DNA from: Cenococcum geophilum 1.58
Taxonomy: Eukaryota; Ascomycota; Dothideomycetes; Gloniales; Gloniaceae
NCBI GenBank assembly: GCA_001692895.1
Contig: KV748274.1
Span: 186,001-250,000 of the forward strand
Direction of reading: 5' to 3'
DNA length: 64,000 nucleotides
Shown here: positions 34,285 through 43,699 of the stretch, piece by piece
Layout of the letters: every line of letters begins with the position of its first letter
Numbering within the stretch: the first letter of the stretch is position 1
Made by a program: the position numbers and the translations under genes
The notes under the pieces: generated by a model
Told to the model about the DNA's origin: nothing
Database searches by the model: none
Seen by the model: the letters and a program-made list of their open reading frames with translations, nothing else

Positions 34285-34540
34285 TGTAAGGGTACTTTTG
34301 GTCCCTTACTTAGCTATATCCTAAGAGCTCTTAGGGGCTGCTAAGGCTAGCCTTCGGCTAGGCCTTGGCTACCCCTTATAAGCTCCTTAGGCTTACAGCC
34401 TCCTTCCTCCTCTATTAGTTCGTCTTAGTACAAGGCTATTGCCTACTCTTTACCATATCGTCCTCTTCTATCGACTCCCTATATAACTTATGCTCGGCTT
34501 ACCTGCTCCCTACTATACACCCTAGCAATACTGCCTTACA
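34285..34540 (+). repeat. Tandem element LTR 1
   Basis: 256 bp, tgtaaggg...gccttaca. The first 24 bases form a hairpin GTAAGGG...CCCTTAC. Contains gctagccttcggctagg, also a hairpin. Confidence 0.95.
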
Positions 34541-35140
34541 TTTAAACCGATCCTATACCCTTACGGGTGGTAGCCTATAGCAAGCTAAGGGCTGCGCCCT
34601 TAAGTAAAATCACGATCCTTTATTTTTACCTAGGACGATTGCGTTTACTATAATACAGTAGGTATACTAGTAGACGCCTAGCAGATCGCATCCGTATATA
34701 AAGGTTTATTAGAATATAGATCAAATCCTCTACCTTACTTAGAACGATCGCGTATGCTATAGAGCAGCTATACTAGCAGACGCCTAGCAGATCGCATCCG
34801 TATATTACGGTTAGTAGATATAGATTAGGAGAAAAAAAGAATTCTTAATCCTTTTCCTCTTACCTAGGCTAATTAGTTTACTGCAATAAGTAGGTATATT
34901 AGCAGATATCTAGGATTACGTCCGCTAATAACGGTTATAGAATACGGATTAGAGAAGGGAGACTAGATTAAACGCGATTACCTTTTAAGGAAATTAGTAA
35001 CGCTCTCTAGGCTAACCGCGGTTTACTTGCTATAGAGGTCCCACTAATAGAGATTAGAAGGTTAAATGTCCTTAAAAGAGATATAAAGAGCTACGGCTCT
35101 TAGATTGTTCGTGATCGCTTAAGGGCTAGGGCCTATCCTA

Positions 35141-35198
35141 GAAACTTTCCGGCTGTTAGCCTAAGGGCTGCCGAGACTAAACTATAGGCGGTTATCTC
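35141..35198 (+). ncRNA. Three-stem motif, copy a (region 1)
   Basis: 58 nt, starts gaaac and ends atctc. Stem 2: CGGC..GCCG enclosing AGCC-taag-GGCT. Stem 3 (aactataggcggtt) is weakened by C-to-T and G-to-A changes. Confidence 0.4.
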
Positions 35199-35387
35199 TT
35201 AGAGCTACGGCTTGCCTTAGAGCTACGGCTTATCCTTAAGCTACGGCTTAAAGATCGTACGCGATCTCTCTATAAGGCTTTAGTCACTTTAAGAGCTTTA
35301 GCTTACATTAAGAGCTACAGCTTGCCTAAGAGAATGGCAGTAGCTTAAAGATCCTATACGATCGCTTAAGGGCTACAGCCCAACCCG

Positions 35388-35445
35388 GAGACTCTCCGGC
35401 TGTTAGCCTAAGGGCTGCCGAGACTAAACCGTAGGTGGTTGTCTC
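35388..35445 (+). ncRNA. Three-stem motif, copy b (region 1)
   Basis: 58 nt. Stem 1 GAGAC..GTCTC; stem 2 CGGC..GCCG with inner AGCC-taag-GGCT; stem 3 AACCG-tagg-TGGTT (one G-T pair). All three stems can pair. Confidence 0.45.
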
Positions 35446-35653
35446 TTATTAAGCTATGGCTTACTTTAAGAGCTTTAGCTTAGAGATCCTATATAATCTT
35501 ATAAGCTACTACTTGCTTTAAGAGCTACGGCTTAAAGATTATACGCGATCTCTCTATAAGGCTTTGGTCGCTCTAAGAGCTCTAGCTTATATTAAGAGCT
35601 ATAGCTTGCCTAAGAGAATGGCGGCGGCTTAAAGATCCTACGTAATCGACCTA

Positions 35654-35712
35654 GAGACTCTCCGGCTGTTAGCTATAGGGCTACCAAGACCTAATCGCAG
35701 GGCGATTATCTC
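35654..35712 (+). ncRNA. Three-stem motif, copy c (region 1)
   Basis: 59 nt. Stem 3 is AATCGC-agg-GCGATT, where copy b has AACCG/(C/T)GGTT: a paired C-G to T-A change. Stem 1 is GAGAC/ATCTC. Confidence 0.45.
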
Positions 35713-36269
35713 TTAGAGCTATAGCTTGCCTAAAAGATATAGCAGCAGCTTAAAGATTATACGCGATTATCTATCTGCAAGGCTTCGGTCGCTTTAAAAG
35801 CTCTAGCTTATATTAAGAGCTCCAGCTTACCTAAGAGAATGGCAGTAGCTCTTAGATTCTATAAGATCTCTTCTTATTACTAATATTACTCCGTAATAAC
35901 AGTGTAATTTAGAAAGGAAGGAAACACGCGTATAAGCTATTTAGCCATTACTTCCTTATAAAAACTAGTTGCGCGGGCAGAGGAAGGTAATTAAGACGTC
36001 AGTTAAAGACGTATAAAAGAGCTATAGCTTGCCCAAAAGACATAGCAGCAGCTTAAAGATCCTACGCGATTATCTTTGCAAAGCTTTAGTTACTTTAAGA
36101 GCTCTAGTTTGCTTTAAAAGCTTATAAAACCCTATTAATATCTCTCTAAACCCTTCTAGGACGAGCCCTTTATAATCTCCCGCTACTATAAGGTAATAGA
36201 GGGAGTTAACTATAAGAAGGGGGGGGGGTAATGTAAGGGATATTCTTGCGATTAAGCCGGCTCTAAGTG

Positions 36270-36327
36270 GAGACTATCTAGCTGTCAGCCATAGAGCTGT
36301 TAAGACTTAATTATAGGCGATTATCTC
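36270..36327 (+). ncRNA. Three-stem motif, copy d (region 1)
   Basis: 58 nt. Inner stem 2 AGCC-atag-AGCT; stem 3 partly lost (aattataggcgatt), probably by RIP; its tandem counterpart at 38566 is intact. Confidence 0.4.
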
Positions 36328-36577
36328 TAAGACTGATTGTATATAATTAAGTCTTACCCTACTAGCAGACGCTCTTTTCCTACCTAAAATAGGCCCTTTT
36401 TCCTACTGGGTTTTGGCCATAGGTTAAGGTTTTTATTAAGGCTGCTTAGCTGGTCCTTTTCCCCTATTTCTTTACTCCCCTATATAAGTAAGGCTTCTAT
36501 ACTACTTACCTTTTTATATATAGAATTAATCTATTAGGATACGGGCTAGGGGCCAGCCCTAACTAAGGGGGGGGCAA

Positions 36578-36833
36578 TATAAGGGTACTTTTGGTCCCTT
36601 ACTCGGCTACATCCTAAGAGCTCTTAGGGGCTGCTAAGGCTAGCCTTCGGCTAGGCCTTAGCTACCCCTTATAAGCTCCTCGGGCTTATAGCCTCCTTCC
36701 TCCCCTATTAGTTCGTCTTAGTACAAGGCTATTACCTACTCTTTACCATATTGTCCTCTTTTATTAACTCCCTATATAACTTATACTCGGCTTACCTACT
36801 CCCTACCGTATACCCTAGCAATACTGCCTTATA
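36578..36833 (+). repeat. Tandem element LTR 2
   Basis: 256 bp. Starts TATAAGGG (TG mutated to TA) and ends CTTATA. Preceded by a G8 tract at 36567-36574. Confidence 0.94.
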
Positions 36834-37433
36834 TTTAAACCAATCCTATACCCTTACGGGTAGTAGCCTATAGTAAGCCAAGGGCTGCGCCCTTAAGTAA
36901 AATTATAATCCTCCATTTTTACCTAGGACGATCGCGTTTACTATAATATAGTAGGTACACTAGCAGACGCCTAGCAGATCGCATCTATATATAAAGATTT
37001 ATTAGAATACGGATTAAGTCCTCTACCTTACCTAGGACGATCGCATATGCTATAGAGCAGCTATACTAGCAGACGCCTAGCAGATCGCATCCGTATATTA
37101 TAGTTAATAGATACAAATTAGGAGAAAAAAGGAATTCTTAATCCTTTCCCTCTTACTTAGGCCGATTAGTTTACTATAATAAGTAGGTATATTAGCAGAT
37201 ATCTAGGATCGCGTCTGCTAATAATAGTTATAGAATACAGATTAGAGAAGGGAGACTAGATTAGACGCGATTACCTCCTAAGGAGATTAGTAACGCTCTC
37301 TAGGCTAACTACGGTTTACTTACTATAGAGGTCCCACTAATAGAGATTAGAAGGTTAAACGTCCTTAAAAGAGATATAAAGAGCTACGGCTCTTAGATCG
37401 TTCGCGATCGCTTAAGGGCTAGGGCCCATCCCA

Positions 37434-37491
37434 GAAACTTTCCGGCTATCAGCCTAAGGGCTACCGAGACTAAACCGTAGGCGGTTATCTC
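37434..37491 (+). ncRNA. Three-stem motif, copy a (region 2)
   Basis: 58 nt. Stem 3 is perfect, AACCG-tagg-CGGTT; stem 1 is GAAAC/ATCTC, weakened. Confidence 0.42.
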
Positions 37492-37680
37492 TTAGAGCTA
37501 CGGCTCGCCTTAGAGCTACGGCTTATCCTTAAGCTACGGCTTAAAGATCGTACGCGATCTCTTTATAAGGCTTTAGTCGCTCCAAGAGCTCTAGCTTATA
37601 TTAAGAGCTATAGCTTGCCTAAGAAAATGGCAGCAGCTTAAAGATCCTATGCGATCGCTTAAGGGCTACGGCCCGACCTG

Positions 37681-37738
37681 GAGACTCTCCGGCTGTCAGC
37701 CTAAGGGCTACCGAGACTAAACCGTAGGCGGTTATCTC
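37681..37738 (+). ncRNA. Three-stem motif, copy b (region 2)
   Basis: 58 nt. Stem 1 GAGAC/ATCTC, inner stem 2 AGCC-taag-GGCT, stem 3 AACCG-tagg-CGGTT. Confidence 0.45.
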
Positions 37739-37946
37739 TTATTAAGCTACGGCTTACCTCAAGAGCTTCGGCTTAGAGATCCTATGTAATCTCGCAAGCT
37801 ACTGCTTGCTTTAAGAGCTACGGCTTAAAGATCGTACGCGATCTCTCTGTAAGGCTTTGGTCGCTCCAAGAGCTCTAGCTTGTATTAAGAGCTACAGCTT
37901 GCCCAAGAGAATGGCGGCGGCTTAAAGATCCTACGTGATTAACCCA

Positions 37947-38005
37947 GAGACTCTCCGGCTGTTAGACATAGGGCTGCCAAGACCTAATCGCAGGGCGATT
38001 GTCTC
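37947..38005 (+). ncRNA. Three-stem motif, copy c (region 2)
   Basis: 59 nt. Stem 1 perfect (GAGAC/GTCTC); stem 2 outer GGC/GCC; stem 3 perfect AATCGC-agg-GCGATT. Confidence 0.45.
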
Positions 38006-38565
38006 TTAGAGCTATAGCTTGCCCAAAAGATATGGCAGCAGCTTAAAGATCGTACGCGATTATCTGTCTATAAGGCTTCGGTCGCTCCAAGAGCTCTAGC
38101 TTACATTAAGAGCTCTAGCTTGCCTAAGAGAATAGCAGCAGCTCTTAGATCCTATAAGATCTCTTCTTATTGCCAATATTACTCCGTAATAACAGTATAA
38201 TTTAAAAAGGAAGGAAACACGCGTATAAGCTATTTAGCCATCACTTCCTTACAAAAACTAGTCGCGCGGGCGGAGGAAGGCAATTAAGACATCAGTTAAA
38301 GACGTATAAAAGAGCTATAGCTTGCCTAAAAGACATAGTAGCAGCTTAAAGATCCTACGCGATTATCTCTGCAAAGCTTTAGTTGCTTTAAGAGCTCCAG
38401 TTTGCTTTAAAAGCTTATAAAACCCTATTGATATCTCTCTAAACCCTTCCGGGACGAGCCCTCTATAATCTCCCACTACCGTAAGGTAATAAAGGGGGTT
38501 AACCGCAAGAAGGGGGGGGGGGGGCAATATAAGGGATATTCTTGTAATTAAGCCGGCTCTAAGTG

Positions 38566-38623
38566 GAGACTATCTGGCTATCAGCTATAGAGCTGTTAAG
38601 ACTTAATCGCAGGCGATTGTCTC
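38566..38623 (+). ncRNA. Three-stem motif, copy d (region 2)
   Basis: 58 nt. Stem 1 GAGAC/GTCTC; inner stem 2 AGCT-atag-AGCT (copy b has AGCC/GGCT, a paired change); stem 3 AATCGC-ag-GCGATT. Confidence 0.45.
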
Positions 38624-38873
38624 TAAGACTAATCGTATATAATTAAGTCTTACCCTACTAGCAGACGCTCTTTTCCTACCTAAAATAGGCCCTTTTTCCC
38701 ACTGGGTTTTAGCTATAGGTTAAGGTTTTTATTAAGGCTGCTTAGCTAGTCCTTTTCCCCTATTTCTTTACTCCCCTGTATAAGCAAGGCTTCTGCACTG
38801 CTTACCTTTCTATATATAGAATTAATCTATTAGAATATGGGCTGGGGGCTAGCCCTAACTAAGGGGGGGGCAA

Positions 38874-39129
38874 TGTAAGGGTACTTTTGGTCCCTTACTT
38901 AGCTATATCCTGGGAGCTCTTAGGGGCTGCTAAGGCTAGCCTTCGGCTAGGCCTTAGCCACCCCTTATAAGCTCCTTAGGCTTACAGCCTCCTTCCTCCC
39001 CTATTGGTTTGTCTTAGTACGAGGCTATTACCTACTCTTTACTATATCGTCCTCTTCTATTGACTCCCTATATGACTTATGCTCGGCTTGCCTGCTCCCT
39101 ACCGTATACCTTAGCAATACTGCCTTACA
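38874..39129 (+). repeat. Tandem element LTR 3
   Basis: 256 bp, tgtaaggg...ccttaca, followed by AGTAT, the same 5 bp that precede LTR 1. Confidence 0.95.
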
Positions 39130-39134
39130 AGTAT

Positions 39135-39957
39135 ATAGTCTCTATAATCCTAAAGGCCTTACCTCCTTAAGGATTTATCTCTCTTACTAATCTATTTTAT
39201 TCTATAATTGTGTCTTTATAGCCCCCTATCTATAAAGTCCCCTTATATTTAAACCCTTCCTACTCTATTTAGAAGGGCAGCTGGCCTAATAACTAGATTA
39301 TTTGTTTATATCTTTTATTTATATCTATTATCCTCCTTTAAAAATCTTGTAAAAAGAAATACAAAGATAACTAAGCTCTTCTCTCTCCCTAGAGAAGCTC
39401 TTTTATATAGAGAAAGGAAGAAAGGCGCTTTTTCTATTTCTAAGTAGGACGAAAATAGCTATTAAAAAGTGGCTAATGGAAGCAGGACCTTTAGAAGGAG
39501 GTAACTCCTACTAAACTTCTAGTAAATAGGTAGTAGTAAGTAAAAGGATAGAAATAAACTATAAAAAGTATAGGGGCAGGGGTTTAGATTCTTTTACCGT
39601 TTTCTTTACTATTTTCCTACTGTTTTAATACTACCTAATAGTTGTTATAGCCTAGTAGTTTACTAGGAAACGGTAAACCTCTAGTTTAGAGATTTATAGA
39701 CTACTAGGACATAGCTACTAGTATATATTAAGCTGCCTAGAAAGGATTTATATATATAAAACTATAGCGCTATAGCCTAGAGGCTGCATACGTAGTATTA
39801 TACGTAGTATAATACAGTGGATATAAAAATAAAATAAAAATTCTTGTAATAACTTAAATAGAAACTCTATGGATACCTTATAAAAAGCTATTACGTTAAG
39901 GTAGAAAGGTCTCTTTAATAGCGAGAGATTGTGATAATATAAACCTTTAGGTAAGAC
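39135..39957 (+). pseudogene. Broken frame, possible RecQ-like helicase, part 2
   Basis: Continues the frame of 33800-34284 in phase after the tandem element and one target copy are removed. It reads on for about 270 codons, broken almost only by TAA/TAG (one TGA near 39932): LEKLFYIEKGRKALFLFLSR, then KIAIKKWLMEAGPLEGG, RIEINYKKYRGRGLDSFTVF, and SCLERIYIYKTIAL. Basic and aromatic, with no catalytic motif. It is cut by Gypsy-3 at 39958 (AAGAC) and can be followed in phase to 52619-52641 (TAKQALIFI), where a Gypsy-4-family LTR begins. The RecQ-like label is inferred from overall appearance; it may instead be an unrelated fungal repeat-encoded protein. Confidence 0.4.
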
Positions 39958-40307
39958 TGTTACGGGACACTACCGTAACACCTTGCACATGTCTACCTAT
40001 TTCTACTAACTTAGCAATTAGAGACTAACCGCGAAATAGCAACTTAATAGCAATCTAATAGCAATCTAACGGCAATTTATGGCATTCTGCTATATTTTGT
40101 TAAGTTCTGCTAAGACTATAACCTAAACCCTATTCTACCCTATATACGTATTAATTAAGTAACTAAGTTAATAATATATGCCCTTTCTTCCTATTTTCCT
40201 ACCTTCTCTCCTTATATAATGTCTTAACTTCTTACACAGTTTATATATATAGCTTAATAATATCTACCTTGCTATATATTATCACCGCTTATACTTACTC
40301 CGTAATA
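39958..40307 (+). repeat. Gypsy-3 5' LTR
   Basis: Starts TGTTACGGgacactaCCGTAACA, itself an inverted repeat, and contains four g(c)aatct(a)a words (40050-40085). Ends CCGTAATA (CA mutated to TA). Confidence 0.93.
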
Positions 40308-40379
40308 CTACGTTGCGTTAACTTTATATACTACCTCCGAAATATAAAACGACCCTAAAGCCCCTATAACGGCCATTGG

Positions 40380-41380
40380 TATTATATCCACATTCTAAAA
40401 ACAACTAGCAGAAATATAAAAGTCTTTTATAGACGCCTTTATATAAAACTAAGCTACTTTAAATTAATAATAAGCCGAATAAGAAGCACGACACTAGCGA
40501 TTAATTAAGGAACTCTAAGAAGAAATCTATATACTTAAGATGCCTATATTAGGGCCTTAAGACTAGATACTATTTTTAGAAATAAACACGTGGAACATAA
40601 GCCCCAAACCTATAGCAGCTATCTACCTTAAATTAACTACTATACTAAAATAATCCGAACGACTATTAGATCCTCTAGTATTTACTAGTAAATAATAAGA
40701 ACTCTAATTATTTCTAAGCTAGCTTAAAAATAAGCTAACTAGTAACGCTAACTGTTATCTAACTAAAGCTAACTAACTTTGTTACGCCCTAAGTTAACTA
40801 GAAGGAAAGGCAGCTAACCTTATTAAACCTCTTCAGCTAAACTTAGTAAAAAGCCTAGTTATACTTCTTAAAGCCTTATACGGTAACCTAAACCGCTAAG
40901 CTACTACTTAGAGAAAGATAAACTATATAGCTTAAGGAACAAAAAGTTTCCTAATATACTTCTCTAAATTTAACTATTACGTAAGGGAAATAGGCTAAAA
41001 TAACTCCGTACTAATTAACAGCCTTATTAAATCTTTAAGCCTTAAACTAAAAACCTCCCTAATAGGCGTAAACCTACTAGGAGCCTTTAATACTTACATA
41101 AACGTCGTTAATAAACAATGTAATAATATACTACGCCTAATATTAAAACACGCTCCTTAATATAATATAATAGCCTTATAAACATCCACTAAGTTATTTT
41201 AGCTTAAGCACCCTAACGCCATGGATATTAACACTGGAACCCTAGGATATACCCTACTAGGGTCCTTTAAATAAGAATAACGCATTAAACTAGGCCTCTA
41301 CTTTAAATATAGAAGTAACTTCTACCTCTTTAACTACTACTCCGCCCCTTTTTAAAAAGATTTATAAATAGTTAACGCTA
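40380..41380 (+). pseudogene. Gypsy-3 gag remnant
   Basis: Follows the 5' LTR. The frame is rich in Lys/Glu/Leu with many TAG/TAA. Near 41285-41345 a run of Tyr/Cys-like codons (LYFKY.SNFYLFNYYSAP) may be a zinc knuckle whose Cys codons (TGT/TGC) became TAT/TAC through G-to-A change. Gag is inferred mainly from position between the LTR and the protease. Confidence 0.6.
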
Positions 41381-41639
41381 ATAGCCTACCGCCCCAATCC
41401 TTTAGCTACTCTCCCCGATCTTTATCTAGCTCTAGCTTAATAATTAGTAAGCACCGTTTGCGAGAACGAAGCTCTAACTAACGTCCTATAAGAATCCTAC
41501 CCTAATCGCCTCTAAAAGGAAGGTCCTAGAGCTAAGTCGCTCTCCGGAACGGCTCTACTATAAGATCTCGTTAAACGCATTTAACGTTACGAACTCCAAC
41601 TCTTAGGACTATAGCATAACTATTAACTGCCATCTTTAG

Positions 41640-43674
41640 TAGAATAGTTAATAGGCTAATACTTAAATCCTAATTAATATAGGAGCTAGCGGCATAGGAT
41701 TTATTAACAAGATCTTTATATAAAATAATAGTTTTACCTTAACCCCCCCCTTAACCGGCATATTAATATATTTAGATTTAATAGTAAACGCACAGTCTTA
41801 GGCTAAATTACCTATGTAGTATATCTAAGACTCTAGTACCTAAACTACAAAGAACTAATTAAGCTCTTTATTACTACCTTAGGTTACCTAGTAATTTTTA
41901 GATAACCCTAGATAAAGCTATATAAGGTAACTATTAATTAGGACAACCTTAAGCTTCTATTTACTGACTCCTGTTATAAGTAGAAGTGCCTTATAACGTA
42001 CTATCCTAACCCTAAACTAAAATTTAAGAAATTTACTAAAATCTATTAGCCTAAGATTTCTATAAATATCTACCCCGCGCCTAAGAAATCTACCAGATTT
42101 TACTAACCTAGGAATTTCACTAAATTCTACCAATATAAGATTTCCACTAATATCTATTAAGGACCTAAAAATTCCACTAAACCCCACAAATAGACCCTAA
42201 GTACTATACCGCCCTAAACTAAGCAGAAGCTTAAGCTTAGTATATAAAACTACTAGAAGAACTAGTACTCTATAATAAGAAGAATACTTAAAGAACCTAA
42301 ACCTAAATCTAATATTAACTCCGTACCTAATACTAAACCTAAACCTAAATAAGAAACTATAGACAATCCGAGCGAGCTCGGCACCCTAAATATCCGTATA
42401 ATTAGAGCTACCCCGCTAGCGTAACTTGTTAAGAAACCCGAATATATAATCTTCGCTATTACTATAGCTAATATTAAGAAGGCCTTAGCACTGAAGAAGT
42501 ACACTAACCCTACTATAAAGGTATTAGTAGAGTACTATAACTACCTAGAGGTATTTTTATAAAAGGAAGTTAATAAGCTACCCGAACACCAATTGTATAA
42601 CTATAAGATTATACTTAAAAAAGGAAAGTAGCCTAGATTTAGACCCCTATATAGGATATCCTAAAATAAACTCTAAGTGCTATAAAAGTATTTAGATAAG
42701 AACCTAAGTAAAGGATTTATTAGAGCAAGCTCGTTGCCTATAGTCGTACTAGTGATCTTTATTAAGAAACCTAGCGGCAGTTTATACTTTTATATAGACT
42801 ACTAAGCTCTTAACGCCGTTACCGTTAAGAACTAATATCTAATCCCGTTAATATAGGAGATATTAAACTAACTAAGTAAGGCTCGCTACTATATAAAGCT
42901 TAATATTATCTCTATATTTAACCGCCTCCGTATAGCAAAAGGAGATAAATAGCTTACTGCATTTTGTACTTAGTATAGATTATTTAAATACTTAGTAATA
43001 CCATTTGGCCTCGCAAATACTCTAAGCTCGTTTTAATATTACGTAAATAATACCCTACGTCCCTACGTCCCTACCTAGATATCTTCTATACTGCTTATAT
43101 TAACGACATTTTAATATATAGTAATAACCTAACTAAATATTAGAAGTATATTAACCTTATTTTATAAGCCCTATATATAGCTAGTCTATAATTAAATATA
43201 GATAAATATAAGTTTTATAAAACGGAAGTCCTATACCTTAGACTTCTTATTTTTATAAACGGTATATAAATAGACCTAAAGAAAGTTAAAGTAATTATAA
43301 ACTAGTAAGAACCTAAGAACATTAAGGATGTAAGAGCCTTTATAGGATTTGCCAATTTCTACTAACGGTTTATTAATAACTTCTCCGCCCTAGTTTTACC
43401 CCTTATTACCTTAACCTAAAAGGATAAAGCTTTTATATTTAATAGGGAATATAAAAAGGCCTTTGCTTATCTAAAGGTTATATTTACTACTATACCTATA
43501 CTCTAATACTTTAACCTAGAATAAATAAGTATTATAAAAGCCAACTTATCTAATTACGTTACTAGAGGTATCCTGTCTTACTATAATAAAGAAGGAGTAT
43601 TATACCCTATAGGATACTTTATAAAATAACTAAGCCCTACTAAATATAATTATAAGATCTATAATAAAGAATTA
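41640..43674 (+). pseudogene. Gypsy-3 pol, protease-RT-RNase H start
   Basis: 41670-41800 reads a retropepsin-like SGASGIGFINKIFI (the family has D-S-G-A). 42000-42190 is a basic repeat-like linker (KFTKFY/KISTNIY). 42600-43300 is RT: KPSGGLYFYIDY, ALNAVTVKN, LNIISIFNRLRIAKG, RLFKYLVIPFGLAN. 43530-43674 starts RNase H (ANLSNYVTRGILSQYNKEGV, then IGYFIKQLSPTKYNYKIYNK). The LINE enters inside the IYNKEL(L)AII motif. Gln-to-stop changes throughout. Confidence 0.85.
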
Positions 43675-43699
43675 ATTAATAATTTATTGCTTAATGTCC

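Larger units (their letters stand above)
34541..36577 (+). other. Tandem element internal region 1, non-coding and structured
   Basis: Contains four copies of the 58-59-nt three-stem motif (35141, 35388, 35654, 36270), a GATCG-TACG-CGATC type hairpin near 35248 with degenerate relatives after other aaagatc words, and many (a/t)agagct(a/c)(c/t)(a/g)gctt words in between. 36220-36240 carries G9 followed by taatgtaaggg, which looks like a second polypurine tract plus LTR start. No open frame fits a known protein. Confidence 0.8.
36834..38873 (+). other. Tandem element internal region 2, non-coding and structured
   Basis: Collinear with region 1 and carries the four motif copies at 37434, 37681, 37947 and 38566, generally better preserved. 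38511-38540 has G12 then caatataaggg, the counterpart of the second polypurine/LTR-start signal. Confidence 0.8.
34285..39129 (+). mobile_element. Non-coding LTR element in tandem: LTR-int-LTR-int-LTR
   Basis: Three 256-bp LTRs (34285-34540, 36578-36833, 38874-39129) alternate with two related internal regions of about 2.04 kb. One target duplication, AGTAT, flanks the whole array (34280-34284, 39130-39134), so it behaves as one insertion that was tandem when inserted or was expanded later by unequal recombination between LTRs. A G8 polypurine tract precedes LTRs 2 and 3, giving the plus orientation. No gag or pol frame is readable, so it is a non-autonomous (LARD-like) element. The internal regions are full of hairpin-forming repeats. 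Confidence 0.93.

Noticed and set aside
34541-38873. CRISPR-like array or tRNA genes in the repeated internal regions
   Set aside because: Motif spacing is irregular (about 250-600 bp), the spacers are also repeated, and the 58-nt fold lacks tRNA features (no T-loop or anticodon arm, no A/B boxes seen).
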